Assembly (NCBI RefSeq): GCF_015351765.1
Contig: NZ_JADKQA010000001.1
Coordinates: 442,394-506,393, forward strand
Source of the DNA: Clostridium vitabionis
GTDB taxonomy: Bacteria; Bacillota; Clostridia; Lachnospirales; Lachnospiraceae
Direction: 5' to 3'
DNA length: 64,000 nucleotides
Shown: one piece after another, positions 8,091-16,566 of the stretch
Layout: each line of letters begins with the position of its first letter
Numbering within the stretch: the stretch's first letter is position 1
The notes under the pieces: generated by a model
What the model was told of the DNA's origin: nothing
Seen by the model: only the letters and a program-made list of their open reading frames with translations
Databases searched by the model: none
Translations under genes and position numbers: made by a program

Positions 8091-9509
8091 ATGAGAAAAA
8101 CAAAAATTATCTGCACGCTCGGACCGACCAGTGAGTCCGAGGAGATGATCGGCAAGCTGATGAAGGCGGGGATGAATGTCGCCCGTTTTAATTTTTCCCA
8201 TGGGACACATGAGGAGCACCAGGCGAAGTTCGATCGGGTGGTCAAGCTCCGCAGGGAGCTGGGGATTCCGGTCGCCACGCTCCTGGACACCAAGGGGCCG
8301 GAGATCCGGCTCAGGGACTTCGAGAATGGCGGCGTTGAGCTTGCCGCCGGCCAGAAATTCACGCTGACGACCGATGAGGTGCTCGGCAATGCCGAGCGGG
8401 CGTCGGTCACCTACAAGGGTCTACCGGGTGATGTCCGGGAGGGCGGCACGATCTTGATCGATGACGGATTGATCGCCCTGACCGTCGACAAGGTGAGCGA
8501 TACGGAGATCGCCTGCACCGTGCAGAACGGCGGCCCGGTCTCCAACCACAAGGGGGTCAATGTGCCCGGCGCGGATCTGACGATGCCGTTTATCAGCGAC
8601 CAGGACCGCGATGACCTGATTTTCGGCTGTGAGACCGGATTTGACTATGTGGCTGCCTCCTTCACCAGGACGGCCTCCGATATCCGGGAGATGCGCCATA
8701 TCCTCGAGGAGCACGGAGGAAAGGATATCCAGATCATCGCCAAGATCGAGAGTGTCCAGGGGGTCAAGAATCTCAAGGAGATCCTGGAGGCGGCCGACGG
8801 CATCATGGTTGCCCGGGGCGACCTCGGGGTTGAGGTTCCGCTGGAGGACGTCCCTGTTCTCCAGAAGCGGATGATCCGCATGGCTGAGCAGATGGGCAAG
8901 CAGTGTGTGACGGCGACCCAGATGCTCGATTCCATGATGCACAATCCGCGCCCGACACGGGCGGAGACCACCGATGTGGCCAATGCGATCTATGACGGGA
9001 CGACCGCCATCATGCTCTCCGGAGAGTCGGCGAACGGAAAATATCCGGCAGAGGCGGTGGCCACCATGTCCCGCATCGCTGAGCGCACAGAGCAGGATAT
9101 CGACTATGTCGCCCGCCTGCAGAACCGCGTGATCAAGAATGACGGGATGACGACCACGGCGATTTCCCACGCGACGGTACAGATCGCGGACGACCTCCAT
9201 GCGGACGCTATCATCACGGTCACGATCTCTGGCTATACCGCGAGACGCCTTTCCGGCTACCGGCCGATGTGCCCGATTGTCGCCTGCACAACCAGTGAGA
9301 AGGTCGCTGACCAGATGAACCTGCTTTTCGACGTGACGCCGCTCGTCATCAGCGAGCAGCCGCGGCCGGATCTCGTCTTCGAGGCGGCGGTCAACAAGGC
9401 CAAGGAAGCCGGTATCGTGAAGAGCGGGGACCGCATCATCCTCACGGCAGGCGTGCCGCTCGGCGTTTCCGGAAAAACCAATATGATCCGCGTTGTCGAG
9501 GTGTGGTGA
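8091..9509 (+). CDS. pyk: Pyruvate kinase
   Basis: A 472-residue glycolytic enzyme converting phosphoenolpyruvate and ADP to pyruvate and ATP. It opens with the universal KTKIICTLGPTS. Other marks are NFSHG, LLDTKGPEIR, the catalytic KIES and MVARGDLGVE (about residues 240-249), and the helix with TQMLDSM. The B domain lies at about 70-165, and the C-terminal allosteric domain ends at VVEVW without the extra PEP-utiliser-like domain found in Bacillus pyruvate kinases. The start at 8091 follows a GGGAGG ribosome site; an upstream in-frame start at 8007 would lie within the promoter. It forms a single-gene unit with its own promoter and terminator. Confidence 0.97.
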   Translation: MRKTKIICTLGPTSESEEMIGKLMKAGMNVARFNFSHGTHEEHQAKFDRVVKLRRELGIPVATLLDTKGPEIRLRDFENGGVELAAGQKFTLTTDEVLGNAERASVTYKGLPGDVREGGTILIDDGLIALTVDKVSDTEIACTVQNGGPVSNHKGVNVPGADLTMPFISDQDRDDLIFGCETGFDYVAASFTRTASDIREMRHILEEHGGKDIQIIAKIESVQGVKNLKEILEAADGIMVARGDLGVEVPLEDVPVLQKRMIRMAEQMGKQCVTATQMLDSMMHNPRPTRAETTDVANAIYDGTTAIMLSGESANGKYPAEAVATMSRIAERTEQDIDYVARLQNRVIKNDGMTTTAISHATVQIADDLHADAIITVTISGYTARRLSGYRPMCPIVACTTSEKVADQMNLLFDVTPLVISEQPRPDLVFEAAVNKAKEAGIVKSGDRIILTAGVPLGVSGKTNMIRVVEVW

Positions 9510-9574
9510 TCTTTTTCCGCAATCGACCGGTCTGTACGTTCCCTTCGCGGAATCGTGACGCATGACTGTATATA

Positions 9575-9620
9575 AGACTGTTTTTCCTTCACTCCGGTTG
9601 GGAAAAGCAGTCTTTTTTTT
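9575..9620 (+). terminator. Intrinsic terminator after pyk
   Basis: AGACTG and CAGTCT pair with an inner TTTTCC/GGAAAA stem, followed by eight T residues. Confidence 0.9.
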
Positions 9621-9638
9621 ACGCAGAGCACTTAACGA

Positions 9639-9773
9639 ACGCGAGCCCAGCGGGCGAAGCGCGAGTTTAGTGCGAGCTATGCAAATTTGCTTAGTGAGAA
9701 CAAGCGAAAGCGCAGTTCGAGCTTAGCAAATTTGCTTACGCAGAGCACTTAACGATAACCAGCCACTTAACGA
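9639..9773 (+). repeat. 135-bp intergenic repeat, copy 1
   Basis: Identical base for base to 9826-9960, with a 187-bp offset. It contains the palindrome GCAAATTTGC twice, a CCCAGCGGG hairpin, and GCACTTAAC which can pair with GTTTAGTGC. The 20-mer at 9672-9691 recurs at 9859 and at 16453. No open reading frame is convincing. Confidence 0.95.
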
Positions 9774-9825
9774 GGACAAGCGAAAGCGCAGTCCGAGTTT
9801 AGTGGAATGGCTATCCGCAGGGCGG
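9774..9825. other. Spacer between the two 135-bp repeats
   Basis: This 52-bp spacer itself carries a shortened, diverged version of the repeat words (CAAGCGAAAGCGCAG and GAGTTTAGTG). The whole 9621-9960 block thus looks like iterations of one element. Confidence 0.6.
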
Positions 9826-9960
9826 ACGCGAGCCCAGCGGGCGAAGCGCGAGTTTAGTGCGAGCTATGCAAATTTGCTTAGTGAGAACAAGCGAAAGCGC
9901 AGTTCGAGCTTAGCAAATTTGCTTACGCAGAGCACTTAACGATAACCAGCCACTTAACGA
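9826..9960 (+). repeat. 135-bp intergenic repeat, copy 2
   Basis: A perfect copy of 9639-9773. Right after it the sequence becomes sharply AT-rich and leads into the gltB promoter region. Confidence 0.95.
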
Positions 9961-9968
9961 TGAAAATC

Positions 9969-10068
9969 ATGCATTTTAACAATGAATAAATATATTCAAT
10001 ACAAGACATAACATTAAATTATGGAAGAAAAAATTATTATTGACAAAATGCATATCACTCCGTATAAT
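9969..10068 (+). promoter_or_regulatory. gltB promoter with perfect consensus and flanking inverted repeat
   Basis: TTGACA (10040-10045), 17 bp, then TATAAT (10063-10068): a full-consensus housekeeping promoter in very AT-rich DNA. A 9-bp inverted repeat, ATGCATTTT (9969-9977) and AAAATGCAT (10045-10053), has its second arm inside the spacer and is a candidate operator. A leader of about 85 nt leads to the GGAAGGAG ribosome site. Confidence 0.85.
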
Positions 10069-10160
10069 CGAACCCATATCAAAGATAACAAAAAGATAAT
10101 AATAAGTATTCGCTACGAGTTAACTGTCCCGGAGCGGATCAGCGGAAGGAGTGCATGCGA

Positions 10161-13100
10161 ATGGGAAATCAGCGGGAACAGGGGAATCCGGACGACGGTG
10201 GACAGCAGCGCCGGAACACGCACGGCAGGAAAACCGGCAGGACCATGGATATGCGGAAATACTATGCGCCGATGGGGAAGGAGCACGATGCCTGCGGCAT
10301 CGGCACCATCGTCAATATCGACGGCCATAAAGACTATCAGGTTCTGGACAACGCCTTGAGCATTGTCGAGAAGCTGGAGCACCGCGCCGGGAAGAATGCA
10401 ACGGGAAAGGTCGGGGACGGTGTCGGCATCCTGACACAGATCAGCCACCCGTTCTTTCGCGCGGAGGCGGCAAAGTGCGGCATTTCCCTGAAGGGCGAGC
10501 GGGATTACGGGATCGGCATGATGTTCCTTCCCCAGGACCGGATGAAGAGAACCTTCGCCATGCGGATGATGCAGGTGATCACCGAAAAGGAGGGGCTGAA
10601 ATTCCTGGGCTGGCGCGAGGTTCCGACGCATCCGGAGATCCTCGGGAAGGAAGCCCGCGACTGTATGCCGTCCATCATGCAGTGCTTTGTCGAGCGCCCG
10701 GAGGACACGGAGCGGGGAATCGATTTTGACCGGCGCCTTTACGTTGTCCGCCGAGAGTTCGAGCAGAGCTCCGAGGACACCTACATCTGTTCCTTCTCCT
10801 CCCGGACGATCGTTTACAAGGGGATGTTCCTGGTGAGGCAGCTGCGGAAGTTCTACACAGATCTCCAGAGCCATGAGTACAAGACGGCGATCGCGATCGT
10901 GCATTCCCGCTTTTCCACCAACACAACGCCGAGCTGGGATCGCGCCCATCCGTACCGCTTCCTCGCCCACAACGGGGAGATCAACACGATCCGCGGCAAT
11001 GTGGACCGTATGCTCGCCCGGGAGGAGACTATGGCCTCCCCATACTTTGCCGGGGATATCGACAAAATTTATCCGGTGATCCAGTCCACGGGGTCCGATT
11101 CCGCCATGCTGGACAATACGCTGGAATTTCTCTACATGAACGGGCTGGATCTTCCGCTGGCGGTGATGATGCTCGTGCCTGAGCCCTGGAACCACCCGGG
11201 TTACGAGGATACGGCAAAGAGAGATTTCTACCACTATTACGCGACGATGATGGAGCCCTGGGACGGGCCGGCTGCCCTGCTGATGAGCGACGGCGACCTG
11301 GTTGCCGCGACCCTGGACCGCAACGGCCTCCGCCCCTCGCGCTATTACGTGACGGACGACGGGCGTCTCATCCTCTCCTCGGAGGTCGGTGTCCTGGACA
11401 TCGCGCCGGAGCATATTGTCAAAAAGTCCAGGCTGACGCCGGGCAGGATTCTCCTGGTGGACACCAGGCAGAAGAGGATCATTTCCGATGAGGAGTGCAA
11501 GAGCTATTACGCCGGCCGTGAGCCCTACGGCGAGTGGCTCGACCGGAACCTGCTCCACCTGGAGAACCTGAAGGTCCCCAATAAGAAGATCCCGGTGTCC
11601 ACCCAGGCCATGCGGGACAAGCTCTACAAGGTATTCGGGTACACCTATGAGGATGTGATGGATCAGATTTTCCCGATGGCGGAAAATGGCGTTGAACCCA
11701 CGGCCTCGATGGGGCATGACGTTCCGCTGGCGGTGCTCTCCCCGGCACATCAGCTGCTGTTCAACTATTTTAAGCAGCAGTTTGCGCAGGTGACCAACCC
11801 GCCGATCGATTCCCTCCGGGAGAAGATTGTCACCGACACCACGATCTACATCGGTTCGGACGGCGACCTCCTGACGGATAAGGGGGAAAATTGCCGTGTC
11901 CTCGAGGTTAAGGATCCGATCCTGAGCGGTGTTGACCTGATGAAGATTAAGGCGCTGGACCGCCCCGGCTTCCACAGCAGGGTGATTTCCCTCCTCTATT
12001 ACAAAAATACGTCCCTGGAGCGGGCGCTCGACCAGCTGAATGTCTCCGTCGACCATGCCGCCGCCGAGGGAAGCAATATCATCATCCTGTCCGACCGCGG
12101 GGTGGACGAGAACCACGTGCCGATTCCCTCGCTGCTCGCCGTCTCGTCGGTGGAGCAGCACCTCGTCCGCACAAGGCAGAGGACGGCGATTTCCATCATC
12201 CTGGAGAGCGGGGAACCGCGGGATGTCCATCAGATCGCGGCGCTGCTCGGCTTCGGAGCCCGCGCGGTCAACCCCTATCTCGCACATGAGTGCATCAGTG
12301 AGCTGATTGATCTCGGCCTTCTGGACAAGGATTACCACACGGCGATCAAGGATTATAACCGGGCGCTCACGCTCGGCGTGGTCAAGATCGCGGCGAAGAT
12401 GGGCATCAGCACGCTCCAGTCCTATCAGTCCGCGCACATTTTCGAGGCGATCGGGCTGAGCCAGGAGACGATTGACCGCTATTTCACCGGAACCGTGAGC
12501 CGCGTCGGCGGCATCGGCGTCAAGGAGATCGCGGAGGGGGTAATGTACCGCCACGATCACGCCTTCGATCCGCTCGGGCTCACCACGGACACGAAGTTGG
12601 ACAGCGTCGGCTTCCACAACCTGCGGAGCGGTTTTGGCACTGAGGATCATCTCTACAATCCGTTGACGATCCTCACGCTCCAGCGCGCGGTCCGGGACGG
12701 CAGCTATGAGGAATTCAAGGAATACTCGAGGCTTGTGGACGATTCCAAGAAGCCGCATACCTTGCGCGGGCTGCTGAAATTCAAGGCACAGCAGGAGCCG
12801 GTCCCGATCGAGGAAGTCGAGCCGGTGGAGAGCATTGTCCGCCGCTTCGGCGTGAGCGCCATGTCCTACGGCGCGATCTCCGAGGAGGCGCATAAGACCT
12901 TGGCGATCGCGATGAACCGGATCGGCGGGCGCTCAAACACCGGTGAGGGCGGTGAGAACGTGGAACGCTACGGCACGGAGAGCAATTCCAAGATCAAGCA
13001 GGTGGCCTCGGGGCGCTTCGGCGTGACCAGCCAGTACCTGAACAGCGCGGAAATGATCCAGATCAAGATGGCGCAGGGCGCGAAGCCCGGGGAGGGCGGA

Positions 13101-14771
13101 AATCTCCCGGGAAAGAAGGTCTATCCGTGGGTGGCGAAGGCGAGATACTCGACCCCGGGCGTGTCCCTGATTTCCCCGCCGCCGCACCATGACATTTACT
13201 CCATCGAGGATCTCGCGCAGCTGATCTTCGATCTCAAGAACGCCAACCGCAGGGCGTCCATCTCGGTCAAACTCTGCTCGGAGAACGGCGTCGGCACGAT
13301 CGCTGCCGGTGTCGCCAAGGCAGGAGCCCAGAACATCCTGATCTGCGGCTATGACGGAGGAACCGGCGCGGCGCCGGGCAGCTCCATGCACAATGCCGGC
13401 GCCCCGTGGGAGCTCGGCATCAGCGACGCCCACAGGAGCCTTATGGAAAATGGCCTCCGGGACCGCGTTTCCCTGGAGGCGGACAGCAAGCTCATGACCG
13501 GGCGCGATGTGGCGATTGCCGCCATGCTCGGCGCCGACGAGTACAGCTTTGCCACCGCGCCCCTCGTCTGCCTGGGGTGCATGATGATGCGGAAATGTTC
13601 GACGAATAACTGCCCGGTCGGCATTGCCACGCAGAATGAGGAGCTCCGGAAGCGATTCCGCGGGAAGCCGGAGCACGTGATCAATTATATGACCTACGTC
13701 GCGAGGGAGGTCCGCGAGATTATGGCATCCCTGGGCTTCCGGCGTGTGGAGGAGATGATCGGCCGTACGGACTGCCTGGAGGTGAGGGAGGATCTCATCA
13801 CAGACCGCGCGAAGGAGGTTGATTTCTCCAGGATTCTCGACACCACCTGGGCGAAGGCGGAAAACAGCCATTTTAACCCGGAGAAGGTCTATGACTTCCA
13901 TCTCGAGAAGACGCTTGACATCTCCCGGCTGCTCCCGGCATTCCATGATGCGCTGGAAGCGGGGGCGGATACGAGGGGCGGAAAAGTCAGCCTTAACGTG
14001 TCCAGCACGGACCGCACCTTCGGCGCAATCCTCGGAAGCGAGATCACGAGACGGTTCGGCAGCACCCTTCCGGACGACACCTTCGTCGTGGAGTGCGAGG
14101 GCGGGGGCGGCCAGTCGTTCGGCGCGTTCATCCCGAAGGGCGAGACCCTGAGGCTCACCGGTGATGCCAATGACGGCTTCGGCAAGGGGCTTTCCGGCGG
14201 CAAGCTGGTCCTGGTTCCCCCGGAGGGCAGCCCGTTCCGGTCGGAGGAAAATATCATTGTCGGCAACGTGGCTCTCTACGGGGCAACCAGCGGCAAGGTG
14301 TACATCCGCGGCGTCGCGGGTGAGCGGTTCTGCGTCCGCAATTCCGGAGCCACGGCGGTGGCTGAGGGCTGCGGCGACCACGGCCTGGAGTACATGACCG
14401 GCGAGCGCGCGGTGATCCTCGGCCAGACAGGCAAGAATTTCGCGGCAGGCATGAGCGGCGGCTTTGCGTATGTGCTCGACCGGGATCACACGCTGTACCG
14501 CCGTCTCAACAAGGATATGGTGAGCCTTAAGGATCTCGACGCGAAGGAAGACCGCCAGGAGCTCAGGGCAATCCTCACCGATTATGTGAAGGAGACAGGC
14601 TCAGAGGTCGGCAGGGACATTCTCGACAACTTTAACGACCGCATGGCCGACTTCAAGAAGATCGTGCCGACCGATTACCAGCGGATGATCCGGGCAATCG
14701 CGAAGAATGAGGAGAACGGGGAACCCCGCGATGAGGCTGTTCTTCATGCGTTCAGCGAAGTGACGGCGTAA
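10161..14771 (+). CDS. gltB: Glutamate synthase large subunit (GOGAT alpha)
   Basis: GltB moves the amide of glutamine onto 2-oxoglutarate, giving two glutamates. Domains in order are a class II glutamine amidotransferase with nucleophile Cys in EHDACGIG, a central domain, the FMN-binding synthase domain, the 3Fe-4S cysteine cluster CMMMRKCSTNNCPVG (about residue 1140), and the C-terminal beta-helix with GXXGXXXG repeats. I chose ATG 10161 because GGAAGGAG lies 9 nt upstream; Cys45 would then become residue 1 after propeptide removal, like the 42-residue propeptide of E. coli. ATG 10251 (15-residue leader, AGGA 8 nt upstream) is an alternative. gltD follows after 43 bp. Confidence 0.96.
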   Translation: MGNQREQGNPDDGGQQRRNTHGRKTGRTMDMRKYYAPMGKEHDACGIGTIVNIDGHKDYQVLDNALSIVEKLEHRAGKNATGKVGDGVGILTQISHPFFRAEAAKCGISLKGERDYGIGMMFLPQDRMKRTFAMRMMQVITEKEGLKFLGWREVPTHPEILGKEARDCMPSIMQCFVERPEDTERGIDFDRRLYVVRREFEQSSEDTYICSFSSRTIVYKGMFLVRQLRKFYTDLQSHEYKTAIAIVHSRFSTNTTPSWDRAHPYRFLAHNGEINTIRGNVDRMLAREETMASPYFAGDIDKIYPVIQSTGSDSAMLDNTLEFLYMNGLDLPLAVMMLVPEPWNHPGYEDTAKRDFYHYYATMMEPWDGPAALLMSDGDLVAATLDRNGLRPSRYYVTDDGRLILSSEVGVLDIAPEHIVKKSRLTPGRILLVDTRQKRIISDEECKSYYAGREPYGEWLDRNLLHLENLKVPNKKIPVSTQAMRDKLYKVFGYTYEDVMDQIFPMAENGVEPTASMGHDVPLAVLSPAHQLLFNYFKQQFAQVTNPPIDSLREKIVTDTTIYIGSDGDLLTDKGENCRVLEVKDPILSGVDLMKIKALDRPGFHSRVISLLYYKNTSLERALDQLNVSVDHAAAEGSNIIILSDRGVDENHVPIPSLLAVSSVEQHLVRTRQRTAISIILESGEPRDVHQIAALLGFGARAVNPYLAHECISELIDLGLLDKDYHTAIKDYNRALTLGVVKIAAKMGISTLQSYQSAHIFEAIGLSQETIDRYFTGTVSRVGGIGVKEIAEGVMYRHDHAFDPLGLTTDTKLDSVGFHNLRSGFGTEDHLYNPLTILTLQRAVRDGSYEEFKEYSRLVDDSKKPHTLRGLLKFKAQQEPVPIEEVEPVESIVRRFGVSAMSYGAISEEAHKTLAIAMNRIGGRSNTGEGGENVERYGTESNSKIKQVASGRFGVTSQYLNSAEMIQIKMAQGAKPGEGGNLPGKKVYPWVAKARYSTPGVSLISPPPHHDIYSIEDLAQLIFDLKNANRRASISVKLCSENGVGTIAAGVAKAGAQNILICGYDGGTGAAPGSSMHNAGAPWELGISDAHRSLMENGLRDRVSLEADSKLMTGRDVAIAAMLGADEYSFATAPLVCLGCMMMRKCSTNNCPVGIATQNEELRKRFRGKPEHVINYMTYVAREVREIMASLGFRRVEEMIGRTDCLEVREDLITDRAKEVDFSRILDTTWAKAENSHFNPEKVYDFHLEKTLDISRLLPAFHDALEAGADTRGGKVSLNVSSTDRTFGAILGSEITRRFGSTLPDDTFVVECEGGGGQSFGAFIPKGETLRLTGDANDGFGKGLSGGKLVLVPPEGSPFRSEENIIVGNVALYGATSGKVYIRGVAGERFCVRNSGATAVAEGCGDHGLEYMTGERAVILGQTGKNFAAGMSGGFAYVLDRDHTLYRRLNKDMVSLKDLDAKEDRQELRAILTDYVKETGSEVGRDILDNFNDRMADFKKIVPTDYQRMIRAIAKNEENGEPRDEAVLHAFSEVTA

Positions 14772-14814
14772 CCGGAAGAAAGTGAGCATGCCAGATCGGC
14801 CGGAGGATAGAACT

Positions 14815-16287
14815 ATGGGAAAACCAACTGGATTTTTGGAGTATGAGAGAAAGCAGAACGCGGATGTGCCGGTGAAGGAGCGGATTCAAAATTTCGACGA
14901 GTTCCACATCCCGCTCTCCGAGGAGGCGCGGAGGGAACAGGCGGCCCGCTGCATGAACTGCGGGGTGCCGCTGTGCCAGTCGGCGGTCAGGCTCGGCGGC
15001 ATGGTGACCGGGTGCCCGCTGCACAACCTGATCCCGGAGTATAATGACCATCTCTACCGCGGGCATTACGCCCACGCGCTTGCGCGGCTCGTCAAGACCA
15101 ACAATTTTCCGGAATTTACCGGGAGGGTCTGCCCGGCGCTCTGCGAGAAGGCCTGCATCAACGGGGAATACGGCGAGCCGGTGACCTGCCATGATAATGA
15201 GCTCTTCCTCATCGAGACGGGATTTGCCCGCGGCTATATGAAGCCGCAGATCCCGGCGGTGCGGAGCGGGAAGAAGGTAGCGGTCATTGGCGCTGGGCCG
15301 AGCGGGCTTGCCGCCGCGGACCAGCTCAATCACCGCGGCCACAGCGTGACCGTGTTCGAGCGTGAGGACAGGATCGGCGGCCTCCTGATGTACGGCATTC
15401 CAAACATGAAGCTGGATAAGTCGGTCATCAGCCGGAGAAGGAGGCTGATGGAGGAGGAGGGCGTCGAGTTCCGGACCGGCGTGGATGTCGGCAAGGACGT
15501 TGACGGTGCCGCGATTCTTAAGGAATATGACGCGGTTCTCCTCTGCTGCGGCGCGAAGGAGCCGAGAAAGCTCAGCGCGGTGGGGATGGACGGCGTGAAG
15601 GGCATTGCGTTCGCGGTAGATTTCCTGACGGGGGCGACGCGCCGGCTGCTCTCGCCGGAGACGGCGAAGAGTGTCCTGAGCGCGGCCGGGAAGGATGTCG
15701 TGGTTGTCGGCGGCGGAGATACGGGAAATGACTGCATCGGCACGGTGATCCGTCAGGGCTGCCGGTCGGTGACCGCCCTTGAGATGATGCCTGAGCCGCC
15801 GGCAGAGCGAGCGGCGGACAACCCGTGGCCGGAGTGGCCGAAGGTGAAAAAGACCGATTACGGCCATGAGGAGGCCATCGCGAAGTTCGGCAGCGACCCG
15901 CGCGTCTATTCCACCACGGTGAAGGAAGTTCACGCGGACAAGAAGGGCGTGCTCAAATCGGTCACGATCGTCAGCGTGAAGCTGGAAAACCGGAAGCTTG
16001 TGGAAATCCCGGGCACCGAGAAGGAGATTCCCTGCGGCCTCCTCCTGATCGCCGCCGGGTTCACCGGGTGCGAGAAGTATACGGCGGACACCTTCGGCGC
16101 CGCCCTCTCCGCGCGCGGCACGGTCGCCGCGGAGCCGGAGGGCTACCGCACGGGTGCGGATAAGGTATTCACCGCGGGAGATATGCACAGGGGCCAGTCC
16201 CTGGTCGTCTGGGCCATCCATGAGGGGAGATGCGCTGCCCGCGAGGTGGATGAATACCTGATGGGGTACTCCAACGAGGAGGAGTGA
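14815..16287 (+). CDS. gltD: Glutamate synthase small subunit (GOGAT beta)
   Basis: This 490-residue flavoprotein passes NAD(P)H electrons to GltB. The N-terminus carries the Cys clusters for 4Fe-4S centres ([10 protein letters not shown], residues 46-55, and CPALCEKAC near 105-115). A FAD-binding [13 protein letters not shown] lies near residue 160, the second dinucleotide fold [10 protein letters not shown] near 300, and a C-terminal [22 protein letters not shown] at 14802 lies 8 nt before ATG 14815, so the frame opening at 14782 is not used. It is cotranscribed with gltB. A hairpin at 16412 may end the transcript. Confidence 0.96.
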   Translation: MGKPTGFLEYERKQNADVPVKERIQNFDEFHIPLSEEARREQAARCMNCGVPLCQSAVRLGGMVTGCPLHNLIPEYNDHLYRGHYAHALARLVKTNNFPEFTGRVCPALCEKACINGEYGEPVTCHDNELFLIETGFARGYMKPQIPAVRSGKKVAVIGAGPSGLAAADQLNHRGHSVTVFEREDRIGGLLMYGIPNMKLDKSVISRRRRLMEEEGVEFRTGVDVGKDVDGAAILKEYDAVLLCCGAKEPRKLSAVGMDGVKGIAFAVDFLTGATRRLLSPETAKSVLSAAGKDVVVVGGGDTGNDCIGTVIRQGCRSVTALEMMPEPPAERAADNPWPEWPKVKKTDYGHEEAIAKFGSDPRVYSTTVKEVHADKKGVLKSVTIVSVKLENRKLVEIPGTEKEIPCGLLLIAAGFTGCEKYTADTFGAALSARGTVAAEPEGYRTGADKVFTAGDMHRGQSLVVWAIHEGRCAAREVDEYLMGYSNEEE

Positions 16288-16367
16288 GGGAAAGCCCAAG
16301 CCGCCTGCACTGTTAGACATGTAGAAAAAATATATAGAAATAATAAAAAAAATATTAATTATCACTA

Positions 16368-16396
16368 TTGCGGGAAAAGGATTTTCCGTTTACAAT
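16368..16396 (+). promoter_or_regulatory. Promoter of the Amt-PII gene
   Basis: TTGCGG (16368-16373) and TACAAT (16391-16396) with a 17-bp spacer. The spacer holds a GGAAAA/TTTTCC palindrome, and a strongly AT-rich tract lies directly upstream. If used, the hairpin at 16412-16452 sits at the very start of the leader. Confidence 0.65.
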
Positions 16397-16411
16397 CCGT
16401 ATATCGATGGC

Positions 16412-16452
16412 AAAGGCGCCGGAAGCAGAGAGATCTGCTGCCGGCGCCTTTT
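16412..16452 (+). terminator. Strong hairpin terminator in the Amt-PII leader or after gltBD
   Basis: AAAGGCGCCGG and AGCAGA pair with TCTGCT and CCGGCGCCTTTT around a GAGA loop, with one A/G mismatch. It ends in TTTT. It lies downstream of the inferred Amt promoter and about 115 bp before the start codon, so it can act as an attenuator as well as a gltBD terminator. Confidence 0.8.
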
Positions 16453-16472
16453 GCGAGCTATGCAAATTTGCT
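16453..16472 (+). repeat. Single copy of the 20-mer shared with the 135-bp repeats
   Basis: GCGAGCTATGCAAATTTGCT is identical to 9672-9691 and 9859-9878. It lies directly after the hairpin terminator. Confidence 0.9.
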
Positions 16473-16566
16473 TTACGCTTATCCGGAAGCGGAACGCTCC
16501 CGGGGCGTCCCGCCGTATGCCATGGAGGGAATGAGGGATTGGTGAGGATCGAAAGGAGGAAACCGT

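Noticed and set aside
9621-9960. A possible CRISPR array
   Set aside because: There are only two long identical copies of 135 bp and one spacer made of diverged repeat, with no unique spacers and no cas genes.
10113-12893. A 926-codon open frame on the minus strand opposite gltB, and similar long frames opposite pyk, parE, parC and the PBP gene
   Set aside because: These are GC-driven shadows of the real genes: no ribosome sites, no family motifs, and His/Arg/Leu-rich composition. The sense-strand genes carry full catalytic motifs.
16368-16452. ANTAR-type two-hairpin antitermination site before the Amt gene
   Set aside because: The first small palindrome has a 3-nt loop and lies upstream of the expected start. 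The hexaloop pattern of ANTAR sites is not present.
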